The notes beneath the pieces are model-generated. The model did not search any database. It had not been told where the DNA came from and saw only the letters and a program-made list of their open reading frames with translations. Both the position numbers and the translations under genes were made by a program. This document shows positions 28,558 through 37,511 of a stretch of DNA of 64,000 nt, one piece after another; positions within the stretch are counted from its first letter, which is position 1; each line of letters opens with the position of its first letter. The stretch lies in contig NZ_JAUSUV010000008.1 in assembly GCF_030814315.1 (NCBI RefSeq), forward strand, positions 1-64,000. The letters are read 5' to 3'. This DNA is from Croceifilum oryzae. GTDB taxonomy: Bacteria; Bacillota; Bacilli; Thermoactinomycetales; Thermoactinomycetaceae.

Positions 28558-30431
28558 GGATGAGAAACTGGATCCAATCCGTGAGGCAGGGAAATGTTGC
28601 AGAGCGATGGTTCGCCTATGCAACCGGGCTACAGTGGAAGCTACTGGTCATCCTCGCACTCATCATCCTCGTAGCTCTACAAGTCATCTTCGTTAATTTC
28701 AGTGATCGCTTAGAAAAGCAATTACTCACCAATGTAACAAATGACTTAAACAGACAAAAGAACGTTATTTCCAAAGTAATTGAAGAAACAATCCACAATC
28801 GAAAAAAAGATGAAAATCCCAATGTGTTAAAAGACAAGATAAACGAGGATTTAGCACGAGTCGTCTTCCTCCAAACCAAAAACAATCAATTAATTAATGT
28901 GCAAATCCTGAACAATAACGGATTCATTGTAGCCGCCACAGGAGATGGGAAATCGAAAATTGGTTACAAAAACCCGTATGTTCATTCCCTTCCTTTTAAT
29001 CAAGAGGAGATCAGACGAAGCCCTTCATCCAAAAGCCAAGATGTCTTGATGAAGGTATACTCTCTTGATATTACGAATCCAGACTTTGAGTTTGATCGGA
29101 TTTATATGGAATACCCGCTTGATACGACCTACCAATTAATCCGTTCTATCATTAAAACACTGATCATCCAAACCTTCTACGCTATGATCATCGTAAGTAT
29201 TTTAATCGTGATTATGACCCGGACGATTACAGTTCCTGTCAAGGAGATCAAAGAGCAGGCAACAGCAATGGCCGAAGGGGATTTTAACCGCCGAGTCGAT
29301 GTGAGAAGCACCGACGAAATTGGGAAGCTTGCTAAGGCATTTAATCATTTGGCATCCCACTTACAGACTGCACTCACTCAGAAAGAGGAAGAAAAAGAGA
29401 AACTGGAAACCGTCCTCTCTGACATGAGTGATGGTGTGATTGCTACCAATCGGTCGGGAGCGATTATCGTGAAGAACGAGCGTTCCGAACAAATCTTAAA
29501 TCGAGAGATTAAGTTGGGGGAAATGCTAAACAGTGTCCTTCCCTTGTCCGAGCCGGTTCAGTTCCCTATCACACAAGAGCTTCATAATTTGATCCAAGTT
29601 CAGCATGACGATCAAGATGATCCTCTCTATATCAAGCTAACGTTTACACCACTCAAACAGAAACGAAACAAGCCGACCGGAACGATCGTGGTCCTAAAAG
29701 ATGTAACCGAAGAAGAGCGATTAGACAGGCAGCGAAAAGAGTTTGTGGCCAACGTTTCCCATGAGCTCCGCACCCCGCTTACTACGATTAAAAGCTATCT
29801 AGAAGCACTGGAAGATGGTGCGCTGGAGCAGCCTGAGCTCGCTGTGCGCTTTCTACAGGTATCGAGGACAGAGGCGGATCGCATGACGCGCTTAATTAAT
29901 GATCTGCTACAGTTATCGAAACTCGATGCGAAACAGTCTCGCTTTGATAAGAAAATCATGTATTTAGAAGATGTCTTAGAAGATGTAGCAGATCGCTTCA
30001 TTTTCCAATGTAAACAAAAAGAGATTAAGTTAACATTGCGCCACGCTGACGAAGAGCTACCTCGAATCTATGCTGATCGGGATAAGATGGATCAAGTATT
30101 GGACAACCTCCTATCCAACGCGGTGAAGTTTACACCCCAAGGAGGATCTGTCACGATTTCCAGCCGTTTACGTCCAGACGGCTTAATCGAAGTAGCGATA
30201 ACGGATACAGGTATGGGTATCCCAAAGAAAGACCTCGAGCGAATTTTTGAACGCTTTTATCGGGTTGATAAAGCACGCGCACGTGAACAAGGTGGGACGG
30301 GTCTAGGGCTCGCAATCGTCCAAGAGATTATTAAGGCGCACGAAGGAATCGTTTGGATCGAGAGTAAAGAGCGAAAAGGAACTACCGTATTCTTTGCTCT
30401 ACCCCCATTTGAAAGGAGGGTGCATTCATGA
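28554..30431 (+). CDS. walK: sensor histidine kinase WalK
   Basis: 625 residues. Two membrane segments (about 32-52 and 190-212) flank an extracytoplasmic domain. They are followed by HAMP ([15 protein letters not shown]), a PAS-type region ([19 protein letters not shown]), the H-box [17 protein letters not shown]-box [13 protein letters not shown] and G boxes DTGMGIP and [11 protein letters not shown]. It autophosphorylates on His and passes the phosphate to WalR. Its start overlaps walR (ATGA), and its stop overlaps walH. WalH and WalI, encoded next, are membrane regulators of this kinase. Length and domain order are those of the family. Confidence 0.97.
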   Translation: MRMRNWIQSVRQGNVAERWFAYATGLQWKLLVILALIILVALQVIFVNFSDRLEKQLLTNVTNDLNRQKNVISKVIEETIHNRKKDENPNVLKDKINEDLARVVFLQTKNNQLINVQILNNNGFIVAATGDGKSKIGYKNPYVHSLPFNQEEIRRSPSSKSQDVLMKVYSLDITNPDFEFDRIYMEYPLDTTYQLIRSIIKTLIIQTFYAMIIVSILIVIMTRTITVPVKEIKEQATAMAEGDFNRRVDVRSTDEIGKLAKAFNHLASHLQTALTQKEEEKEKLETVLSDMSDGVIATNRSGAIIVKNERSEQILNREIKLGEMLNSVLPLSEPVQFPITQELHNLIQVQHDDQDDPLYIKLTFTPLKQKRNKPTGTIVVLKDVTEEERLDRQRKEFVANVSHELRTPLTTIKSYLEALEDGALEQPELAVRFLQVSRTEADRMTRLINDLLQLSKLDAKQSRFDKKIMYLEDVLEDVADRFIFQCKQKEIKLTLRHADEELPRIYADRDKMDQVLDNLLSNAVKFTPQGGSVTISSRLRPDGLIEVAITDTGMGIPKKDLERIFERFYRVDKARAREQGGTGLGLAIVQEIIKAHEGIVWIESKERKGTTVFFALPPFERRVHS

Positions 30432-31912
30432 AAAAGCCATATTGGAAGAAATACAAGGAGCCGATCAAAACCACCCTCCTGATTTCACTTGTGATGTTAA
30501 GCATCTGGCAAACGGCCTTTTTCTGGCTGTCTAGTGCCTTTTCGACCGAGACAACTGAAAACAACTACCAAATGATTCCTAAGTTTGTCGGTGAAAAGGA
30601 ATTTAACGAAAAAGAGACGTATCAATTATCCGCTCCACCGATTACCTATCTACACGATCAGTCTGTGATTCGCTTTCTACCTGCAATGTTATCCACCAGT
30701 GAAACGGGACCGAATTCGTATCAAAAATTGATTAAACAAATTTCACAAACTACCTTAGGAACTGCCCGATCCGTCGATCTAAATACAGAGGATTGGAAAA
30801 AGATATTGATGCAACCGGGTGTGGAGTTTCAATATCATAACGCCGTTCCTCTGGAGCAAGTAAGTTCCTTTTTCAACTGGAAATCTCCGCCCCCTAGCTT
30901 ATCAGTCAGAGAAGTAGACAGGGTTTGGATCACGGCTCCAAATGAACAAGAGACTGCTGTGCTATATCTGATTTCCTCACGCTCCCAAGACCCTCAAGTT
31001 TATCTGGTAGACACAACCTTATCCAAAAGTGAGTTTTCCAAGCTGATACAAGGCGCAAAACCTCAAACCTTGTATCAAGCAACATCTAATTTTGATCCTA
31101 GTGCTTCAGGCCCCATTTTGCCAAAAGGAAGCCTATACTATTTACCGGATCAGCCCGTCAAGGCAGACAAAATCACGTATACGATTTCCAGTATCAAAAT
31201 TGAAGACGTAAAAAAAGTACTCTTTGAAGATCCTAGATTGCAACCTTTAAAACCGCGAGAAGGCTGGGAAATTTATGCCCATGGAACGCGGCAAACGCTT
31301 TTCTATGACAAGATAAAAAATGAGATTCAATATAATAAACAATTGATTGAATCCGAAGACAACCTTCTAAAAGCAGAGCCAAAGGTGTTGGTAGGGAAGA
31401 TGAATGATTTTCTAAAAAAACATTTTGGATGGACAGGCGATTTTCACCTCGAACACCTTTCCTCTGAGAACAGCGAAATGAAATTTAGGCAATTTGATAG
31501 CGGAATCCCTATCTATTGGAAAGGACAATCAGATCCTTTTCAACCCGACGTATCACCTGTGTTTATCCGTACAGAACCGTACATCTCCAACAGCAACATG
31601 GAGGATGCTAAATTATATCACCGCTCGCTCGATTTCTGGAAACCTGCTGATCGAAAAACACAGTCAGTTACTCTACCAGATAAGGAACTGTTAAAAAACA
31701 CATTTAGGAAGATCAAGATCGATCTAGGCTCTATCAAACAGATTCAGTTGGTATATCTAGCAGATCAGGGAAATGCGAGTAATAAAAATACGGTTACCCT
31801 TATCCCTTACTGGAAAGTGGTCGTAATGGATAGTAGCCCTGGTTTCTCGGAACATACTTTCTATGTAGGGGAGGATGGTCAATGGATTGGCGGAAAGCAA
31901 AAACCATACTAA
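30428..31912 (+). CDS. walH: WalK regulatory protein WalH (YycH)
   Basis: 494 residues. A membrane segment near the N-terminus (about 17-37, SLVMLSIWQTAFFWLSSA) leaves a large extracytoplasmic body, as in YycH of Bacillus. Sequence blocks such as SVREVDRVWI and GIPIYW are in line with the family; the length is slightly above the B. subtilis protein. YycH and YycI form a complex with WalK in the membrane and tune its kinase activity. It overlaps walK by four bases and walI by 31, which fixes it firmly in the operon. Confidence 0.92.
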   Translation: MKKPYWKKYKEPIKTTLLISLVMLSIWQTAFFWLSSAFSTETTENNYQMIPKFVGEKEFNEKETYQLSAPPITYLHDQSVIRFLPAMLSTSETGPNSYQKLIKQISQTTLGTARSVDLNTEDWKKILMQPGVEFQYHNAVPLEQVSSFFNWKSPPPSLSVREVDRVWITAPNEQETAVLYLISSRSQDPQVYLVDTTLSKSEFSKLIQGAKPQTLYQATSNFDPSASGPILPKGSLYYLPDQPVKADKITYTISSIKIEDVKKVLFEDPRLQPLKPREGWEIYAHGTRQTLFYDKIKNEIQYNKQLIESEDNLLKAEPKVLVGKMNDFLKKHFGWTGDFHLEHLSSENSEMKFRQFDSGIPIYWKGQSDPFQPDVSPVFIRTEPYISNSNMEDAKLYHRSLDFWKPADRKTQSVTLPDKELLKNTFRKIKIDLGSIKQIQLVYLADQGNASNKNTVTLIPYWKVVVMDSSPGFSEHTFYVGEDGQWIGGKQKPY

Positions 31913-32652
31913 TCATTGCCTTCCTCATTTTAGATATGTACCTCGGCTCTCTTCTCTATGCTAACTATCGGGAAAATGATTTGCGGGTAGCGAAAAGCAC
32001 TCTATCCGACCGGCAAATTGAAGAGCTCGCTCAATTTTATGACATTAAGCTTTCTTACAAAAAGACAGAGGTACCCGATGAGATGGCCGTCTACACCGGC
32101 GTTACAACGAAGCTAGATAAGCTACTCGATTTATCTTGGAAGCCTGTAGGGGACGGTATCTATCAAAAAGAGCTATCTACTTCAATCGGAGTAGGAGAAA
32201 CTCCAAGTGAAGTAAAAGCATTTCTACAAAAAGAAAGGTTGCCTTACTTGGCTGACTATAACTTTGACAAGATGGAAGGTACAAGTAGTAGTGAAATCAT
32301 GATCTATCAGTCAAAAGATAAATTTCCTATCTTTAACGGAACCATTAAGCTTAAGTTTAATAGCAAAAAAGAAGTGAAATCCATTTCGTATGCTCACTAT
32401 GAACTAAAAGAACCATTACCACAGTCGCATCGACCGAACCAGCTGAACAATGCGTTAGCTAGTTTGTTGCCGCAAATGAATAAAACAACTGTTCAATCTG
32501 CCGAGCTTGGGTATCAGCGCAACAAGTATAACAAAGACACTGATTCGATTATGATCCCGATCTGGCGGTTTAAGGTTGGAGGGAAGTTCTACTACATTGG
32601 TACAACTAGTTCTGATAGTATTAGTAACGTACAACCAGCTACCAGTAATTGA
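31882..32652 (+). CDS. walI: WalK regulatory protein WalI (YycI)
   Basis: 256 residues, start after GGGGAGGATGGTCA. The N-terminus MDWRKAKTILIIAFLILDMYL is the characteristic YycI start and forms the single membrane helix. The outside domain has internal beta-rich repeats shared with YycH-type folds (KFPIFNGTIKLKF). Partner of WalH in controlling WalK. Its first codons overlap the end of walH by 31 bases, so translation is coupled. Confidence 0.93.
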   Translation: MDWRKAKTILIIAFLILDMYLGSLLYANYRENDLRVAKSTLSDRQIEELAQFYDIKLSYKKTEVPDEMAVYTGVTTKLDKLLDLSWKPVGDGIYQKELSTSIGVGETPSEVKAFLQKERLPYLADYNFDKMEGTSSSEIMIYQSKDKFPIFNGTIKLKFNSKKEVKSISYAHYELKEPLPQSHRPNQLNNALASLLPQMNKTTVQSAELGYQRNKYNKDTDSIMIPIWRFKVGGKFYYIGTTSSDSISNVQPATSN

Positions 32653-32684
32653 AAATCACTCTAATAAAAGGGTTAGGTAATCAA

Positions 32685-33491
32685 ATGAAATTTAGTGTTC
32701 TAGCGAGCGGGAGTTCTGGTAACTCTCTATATGTGGAGTCAGGGGATTTACGAATCCTCGTGGATGCTGGTTTGAGTGGGAAGCAACTCGAACAGAGACT
32801 CACGCAAGTCGGCGCAGATCCGTCTACCTTATCGGCTATTTTGGTCACGCATGAGCATATTGATCATGTTAAAGGGCTAGGCGTCATGGCAAGACGGTAT
32901 CAACTCCCCATCTACATGAATGAGAAGACATGGGATGCACTCCCTTCGTCTGTTGGAGAGATTCCCGCTACATTGCAAAATGTCCTAGAAGCGGGAGCCA
33001 CTCTCGACCTAGATCAGTTACATATCGAAACCATTCCCATTTCACACGATGCAGCAGACCCGATGGGCTATCGGCTAAACGAGGACCGCGAATCGCTCGC
33101 CATCGTTACTGATCTAGGCTACGTAAATCAACGGATTCTCGATCAGGTTTCCGGAGTCGATACCCTCATCTGGGAAAGCAATCACGACGTATCTATGCTC
33201 AGGATGGGTTCCTATCCATGGAACATCAAACGCCGCATCCTGAGCGATCTCGGTCACCTATCCAACGAAGATTCCGGCGAAGCCCTACTTGAAATCCTAA
33301 AAGGAGCCGGCGAACAAGTCTATCTCGCCCATCTCAGCCAAGATAACAACGTAGTCGAATTAGCCCATCTAACTATCAAACAAATCCTAGAAAACGGCGG
33401 CGCAAAAATAGGACGAGACCTTCAGCTCCACGAAACCCATCCCGATCGCCCCACTCCCCTGCGAGAGGTCAGGTGCTTAGCTAAGCGTTGA
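32685..33491 (+). CDS. walJ: metallo-beta-lactamase fold exonuclease WalJ (YycJ)
   Basis: 268 residues from the ATG after AAAGGGTTAGG; a TTG at 32649 would add 12 unrelated codons. Metal ligands are seen in THEHIDHVKG (HxHxDH, about 57-62) and in ISHDAADP and VTDLG further on. YycJ is a double-stranded DNA 5'-exonuclease of the MBL fold, linked to mismatch repair or cell-wall-replication coordination in other Bacilli. Last gene of the wal operon. Cytoplasmic. Confidence 0.92.
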   Translation: MKFSVLASGSSGNSLYVESGDLRILVDAGLSGKQLEQRLTQVGADPSTLSAILVTHEHIDHVKGLGVMARRYQLPIYMNEKTWDALPSSVGEIPATLQNVLEAGATLDLDQLHIETIPISHDAADPMGYRLNEDRESLAIVTDLGYVNQRILDQVSGVDTLIWESNHDVSMLRMGSYPWNIKRRILSDLGHLSNEDSGEALLEILKGAGEQVYLAHLSQDNNVVELAHLTIKQILENGGAKIGRDLQLHETHPDRPTPLREVRCLAKR

Positions 33492-33762
33492 TGGAGTCGT
33501 TTTATCTGACCATATGGCTATATGAGATACAGTTCGTATTTCACGTAGCCTATTTGTATATTCTGGAAAAACGCAACTTAGCAAGAAATGACCACAAATT
33601 CTAAACGTTTCCTCGCAAAAAAGAGGTTAAGATAGAATCAGTAGCTAATTAGCAAAGGAATGAATCGTAGCAGTCAGATAACATACGTTATTGTATAATA
33701 TGAGGATCGATCACAAACACTGAGTTTGTTCACTTTGGAAATAGAAAGGATGAGAACCCATT

Positions 33763-35136
33763 ATGAACAACAACCAAGATCCATTTGGCTCTCAATTCTC
33801 AGAGGAAAATAAAGCAAATTCAAATCATGAAAACCACGAAACAAAAGCATCACATGAAACTCAGCAACAAGAACCAGAAGTCTTTTACCAATCCCGGCCA
33901 CATGAGCCTATCACGCCTCAGCCCTTTGTCATGTCTCGTCCAGAGTATATGACGATGGACTATAACGAGTCTCCTAAGCCCAAGAAGAAGCGGACTCCTA
34001 CTTGGGTTACTGCGATCGCGTCTGCTGTCGTAGGGGGATTAATCGTACTAGCATGTACACCCCTTCTGTTCCGTGCAGGAATCATTCCTTCAGGAAACGG
34101 ACCACTCAATAGTAGCTATTCCGGACCCAGCAAAGCTACTTCAGTACAAGTGAATTCCAACATTACAGAAGCCGTAGCCAAAGTACAAAATGCTGTAGTG
34201 GGGATCGATAATATAGCAAAATCGGACGACTTCTTCAGTTCCGGGGGAGAAAGTCGGAAACAAGGAACTGGGTCTGGAATCGTCTTTGAGAAAAACAAAG
34301 AAACGAACAAAGCACTGGTTGCTACTAACTACCATGTGATTGCCGATAATCAAAGTGTGCAAGTAAACATACCAGCTGAAAAAGGGAAATCAAAACCCGT
34401 AACAGCCAAAGTACTCGGCACAGATCAGATCACAGACTTAGCTGTTCTCGAAATTGATGCTACCAATGTAACAACAGTAGCGGATTTCGGAAACTCAGAT
34501 GCTGTTAAAGCTGGGGAACCCGCAATCGCGATCGGGAATCCCCTCGGTCCACAATTCTCACAGTCTGTTACAGTAGGAGTCATCAGCTCTGCCAAGCGGA
34601 CGATTGATCTTGGAAAAGGTATCTCTACCGATGTCATCCAAACTGACGCTGCTATTAACCCAGGTAACAGCGGTGGGGCTTTATTAAATGCCGCTGGGCA
34701 AGTGATCGGAATCAATAGCCTGAAGATTGCCGAGCAAGGTGTAGAAGGACTTGGCTTCGCGATTCCTTCCAATGAAGCTCGTCCGCTCCTAAATGCACTG
34801 ATTAAGAACGGAAAAGTCCCACGTCCGTACCTTGGCGTCGAGTTAATTGACCTAGATAAAATCACACCTACACTCTGGAAAGAATTGCGCATTCCAAATG
34901 ATGTAGATGGTGGTGCTATTGTCAAAAGCGTTTCCAACGGAACTCCAGCAAGCAAAGCTGGGTTAAAATCCCGTGATTTAATCGTCGCCTTAGATGATCA
35001 AACCGTTACGAATGGCTCCGAACTTCGTAGCTTCCTCTATAAAAAGAAACAAATTGGCGAACAAGTAAAGGTTACTTATTATCGAAGTGGACAAAAACAG
35101 ACCGCTTCCCTAACACTCGAACGCAATCCTCAATAG
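33763..35136 (+). CDS. htrC: HtrA-family membrane serine protease
   Basis: 457 residues. An acidic, Gln/His-rich cytoplasmic head (about 80 residues), then one membrane segment (WVTAIASAVVGGLIVLACTPLLF) leading to a trypsin-like domain with catalytic His in TNYHVIAD, Asp in ITDLAVLEI and Ser in NPGNSGGALLN. A C-terminal PDZ domain follows (PYLGVELIDL ... ASKAGLKSRDLIVALDDQ). It degrades or refolds damaged envelope proteins. Position after walJ is that of B. subtilis htrC (yyxA), so I use this symbol. Separated from walJ by 270 bases, with a TATAAT at 33697, so it has its own promoter. Confidence 0.9.
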   Translation: MNNNQDPFGSQFSEENKANSNHENHETKASHETQQQEPEVFYQSRPHEPITPQPFVMSRPEYMTMDYNESPKPKKKRTPTWVTAIASAVVGGLIVLACTPLLFRAGIIPSGNGPLNSSYSGPSKATSVQVNSNITEAVAKVQNAVVGIDNIAKSDDFFSSGGESRKQGTGSGIVFEKNKETNKALVATNYHVIADNQSVQVNIPAEKGKSKPVTAKVLGTDQITDLAVLEIDATNVTTVADFGNSDAVKAGEPAIAIGNPLGPQFSQSVTVGVISSAKRTIDLGKGISTDVIQTDAAINPGNSGGALLNAAGQVIGINSLKIAEQGVEGLGFAIPSNEARPLLNALIKNGKVPRPYLGVELIDLDKITPTLWKELRIPNDVDGGAIVKSVSNGTPASKAGLKSRDLIVALDDQTVTNGSELRSFLYKKKQIGEQVKVTYYRSGQKQTASLTLERNPQ

Positions 35137-35140
35137 GAAT

Positions 35141-35174
35141 AAAAAAAAGCTCCACTACATAGTGGGGCTTTTTC
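35141..35174 (+). terminator. terminator of htrC
   Basis: AGCTCCACTA/TAGTGGGGCT stem followed by TTTTT, four bases after the stop codon region. Confidence 0.85.
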
Positions 35175-35213
35175 CTACATTTTGATATGCTATGTGTTAT
35201 CTTGTCTATATCT

Positions 35214-35242
35214 TGTGGATATCCTGTGGGTAATGTGGATAA
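35214..35242 (+). promoter_or_regulatory. cluster of three DnaA-box-like sites
   Basis: TGTGGATAT (8/9), TGTGGGTAA (8/9) and TGTGGATAA (9/9 to the complement of TTATCCACA) lie head-to-tail in 29 bases between the htrC terminator and the WbsX-like gene. A further perfect box is at 36532. In B. subtilis, origin-proximal DnaA-box clusters include one next to rlmH (yydA), so this is probably the equivalent site that titrates DnaA. Confidence 0.65.
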
Positions 35243-35280
35243 AACTGATCCTAACCGCTCATTTTCCAAAAAAACACTTA

Positions 35281-36333
35281 TTACAGATTATGATCAACCG
35301 CTTTTCGTACTGCTTCTAAATATTGAAATTCATATTTTTTATCTGGTTCGAGATAAGCCCCTTCTGCCCATTCATTCCAAGCATTAATAAATAACAATTC
35401 GCTACCCATTTCGATTGACTTTTTAATTTGTTGATCTAGATAAGTAGCAAACTTTTCTGGTGATACGCTAGAAAAAATGAGGGGATCCTCTTCTCCTTTA
35501 GCTCGAGCAGAGTTATCCCAATCAGCGAAAGCTCCCAGATACGTTTTGATTGGATCGTTGCTAGCCTTTCTATCTACTATATATTTCCAGTATAAATCAT
35601 AATTGATCAGAAAATACGGCTTTTGATAACCTTCCACATATTCATGACAACCATGAGCATGAGTGAGATTCATCGTATACCCTGGCTCAAATTCAACGCG
35701 GGCTTCAAATCCTTCTATCTCTGGATTATAAAAGCGGTTTAACGTTTGAATGAGATGGATTCCATCTAGTCCATTCTCTCTGGCTAATGACTGCCAATAC
35801 TGGAGCATTTCTGTACATCTCGGTATATCACTAGGGCGATATATAAGAAATATCGGTTTGTTATCTACTCGAATATACCGTTCATCCTTAAATACGGGAA
35901 GCAGAAATTCAAAGTGTTCTCGCCAATCCCATTCCTCACCATAATCTTGTGCTTCTAGAACTTCATCTGAACCTTCCCAACTTCGAGTCCAAGGATCATT
36001 AGCCCAAGAAAGACAAAATGGTAAATCAGGCTTTCCTGACTGTAGAATAGCATCTAGTGGTTTGTGCAAAATTCGTTTTCCTTTAAACCAATAATGGTAA
36101 TAACAAAATCCATAGATACCGTATTCCTTAGCAATTTGTGCCTGCCATTCACGTGGCGGCTCCCCAGCGAGATCGTAGTAATTATCTTGATAAGGCTCTC
36201 TAGGTTGGTAATGACCAGGAAAACGAGCAACGGATTCCCTAGTATTTACCCAATCAGTGAAACCTTTTCCCCACCATTTATCATTTTCAGGAATCTCATG
36301 AAATTGAGGTAAATAGAAAGCAATTAATTTCAA
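35281..36333 (-). CDS. WbsX-like (GH99-like) glycosyltransferase-family protein
   Basis: 350 residues, cytoplasmic, no signal. Hallmarks of the WbsX/GH99-like family: MKLIAFYLPQFHEIPENDKWWG at the start (quoted only in part as key residues: FYLPQFH and NDKWWGxGFTDW), YGFCYYHYWFKGKR, FCLSWANDPWTR, and NAWNEWAEGAYLEPD near the C-terminus. Members are found in O-antigen and exopolysaccharide clusters and are thought to modify or build glycans. No other sugar genes are adjacent. The gene interrupts the otherwise conserved htrC-yyzF-rlmH order, suggesting later insertion. A link to glycosylation of the collagen-like stalks is possible but unproven. Confidence 0.82.
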   Translation of the reverse strand: MKLIAFYLPQFHEIPENDKWWGKGFTDWVNTRESVARFPGHYQPREPYQDNYYDLAGEPPREWQAQIAKEYGIYGFCYYHYWFKGKRILHKPLDAILQSGKPDLPFCLSWANDPWTRSWEGSDEVLEAQDYGEEWDWREHFEFLLPVFKDERYIRVDNKPIFLIYRPSDIPRCTEMLQYWQSLARENGLDGIHLIQTLNRFYNPEIEGFEARVEFEPGYTMNLTHAHGCHEYVEGYQKPYFLINYDLYWKYIVDRKASNDPIKTYLGAFADWDNSARAKGEEDPLIFSSVSPEKFATYLDQQIKKSIEMGSELLFINAWNEWAEGAYLEPDKKYEFQYLEAVRKAVDHNL

Positions 36334-36531
36334 AATTTCCCCTCCTTAGCTATTTTTCATCCCAAGCGTATTGGTACATTACCATCAATATATGTGGCTG
36401 TTGAAAAATCTATTCTAATATGAGCATGAACTGATTTAAAAAAGACACGATTCCCCTTGACGCTCAACTAGCCATACAATACGATTTGTTAGAACGTGGA
36501 AGAGTATAAAAAACAGACAGGGTATGGTTCC

Positions 36532-36540
36532 TGTGGATAA
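36532..36540 (+). promoter_or_regulatory. single perfect DnaA box
   Basis: TGTGGATAA, the exact complement of TTATCCACA, 47 bases before yyzF. Confidence 0.5.
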
Positions 36541-36586
36541 CTAGCACAATAAATAGTGTTGAACTATGTGAAAAGGAGATAGACTC

Positions 36587-36781
36587 ATGCAAGATTCTCA
36601 TATTTGGTACGCTTGTGACGAACACCTTGAATATGTCATGGATGATATGATCGAAGAATTCCACACTGCGCCCACACTAGAACCGCTACAGTCACCTGTT
36701 GAACATTCGTGTAAATGGTGCAAAGAAGCAGCCGAGTACCAACTAGAACTCGAATACGGAATTCATGAACAAACGGAGTAG
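36587..36781 (+). CDS. yyzF: CxxH/CxxC small protein, YyzF-like
   Basis: 64 residues, start after AAAAGGAGATAGACTC. Two metal-type motifs, CDEH near residue 10 and CKWC near residue 43, match the CxxH/CxxC family of small Bacillus proteins located next to rlmH. Probably one zinc per protein. The function is unknown. It is separated from rlmH by 15 bases, so the two are co-transcribed. Confidence 0.8.
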   Translation: MQDSHIWYACDEHLEYVMDDMIEEFHTAPTLEPLQSPVEHSCKWCKEAAEYQLELEYGIHEQTE

Positions 36782-36796
36782 AATCGAGGATAAACC

Positions 36797-37276
36797 TTGC
36801 GAATTCAACTAATTACCATTGGAAAACTAAAAGAAAAATTCCTGAAACAAGCCTGCGACGAGTATCAAAAACGTCTGCAGGCTTATGCCAAGATTGAAGT
36901 CATTGAGCTAGCAGAAGAGAAGTGCTCCGATCAGCCTTCTGACGCTGAGATTGAGCAAGTCCTTCGCAAAGAAGGTGAACGAATCCAAAAAGCCCTCCAC
37001 CCCGACTCATTCGCGATTGTTCTCGCCGTAAACGGAGAAATGGTAACCTCCCCAGGGCTAGCTAAAAAACTAGACCACCTCACCACTTACGGACATAGTC
37101 ACTTTAGCTTCATTATCGGCGGCTCCCACGGTTTATCTAAGGAAGTATATGCCCGCGCAAGCTGGGACCTATCCTTCTCTAAGATGACCTTTCCCCATCA
37201 GCTTATGCGGGTGTTCTTGTTAGAACAGATTTACCGAGCTTGCAAGATTAATAGGGGTGAGACGTATCATAAGTAG
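36797..37276 (+). CDS. rlmH: 23S rRNA pseudouridine-1915 N3-methyltransferase
   Basis: 159 residues, starting at TTG after GAGGATAAACC. RlmH of the SPOUT class uses S-adenosylmethionine to methylate pseudouridine 1915 in helix 69 of 23S rRNA. Seen: the N-terminus MRIQLITIGKLKEKF, the knot segments FAIVLAVNGEMVTS and FIIGGSHGLSKEV, and the C-terminal signature MTFPHQLMRVFLLEQIYRA followed by YHK. Length is exactly that of E. coli and B. subtilis RlmH. Cytoplasmic, active on the mature ribosome. Confidence 0.97.
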   Translation: MRIQLITIGKLKEKFLKQACDEYQKRLQAYAKIEVIELAEEKCSDQPSDAEIEQVLRKEGERIQKALHPDSFAIVLAVNGEMVTSPGLAKKLDHLTTYGHSHFSFIIGGSHGLSKEVYARASWDLSFSKMTFPHQLMRVFLLEQIYRACKINRGETYHK

Positions 37277-37287
37277 TAAAAGCATCA

Positions 37288-37313
37288 TAAAAAAGAGGGC
37301 TATTTTTAGCCCT
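37288..37313 (-). terminator. terminator at the end of the lanthipeptide operon
   Basis: On the minus strand TAGCCCT/AGGGCTA (loop AAAAA, written for plus TTTT) is preceded by the stem and followed by CTTTTTTATG. It lies after the 37-aa membrane peptide gene and also separates this operon from rlmH, which converges on it. Confidence 0.7.
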
Positions 37314-37350
37314 GTATGTACTTCTATTTCTAACAGAAGAATGTAGAGTA

Positions 37351-37464
37351 TTATTTTTTTACTGTTTTTATTATCAAGCTAATGATCCAAATAACAATGA
37401 TAATAAGTACTGCCACATTTAGAAACTGTGCGATGGGACCCATATCCCAAGTAATCTTAAACAT
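37351..37464 (-). CDS. 37-aa membrane peptide at the end of the lanthipeptide operon
   Basis: A short gene with a good ribosome site (AAAGGGGAGTCTCG) and ATG. The product begins MFKITWDMGPIAQFLN, continues into one strongly hydrophobic helix (VAVLIIIVIWIISLII) and ends in KTVKK, so it should insert in the membrane with a positive C-terminus. It follows the M16 protease gene by 47 bases and precedes the terminator. Small hydrophobic peptides of this form act as immunity or regulatory factors in bacteriocin operons, but no family is recognised. It could also be an unrelated small stress peptide. Confidence 0.6.
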   Translation of the reverse strand: MFKITWDMGPIAQFLNVAVLIIIVIWIISLIIKTVKK

Positions 37465-37511
37465 CGAGACTCCCCTTTGAGATATCAAAATACGAACATA
37501 TGAAAGGAACC

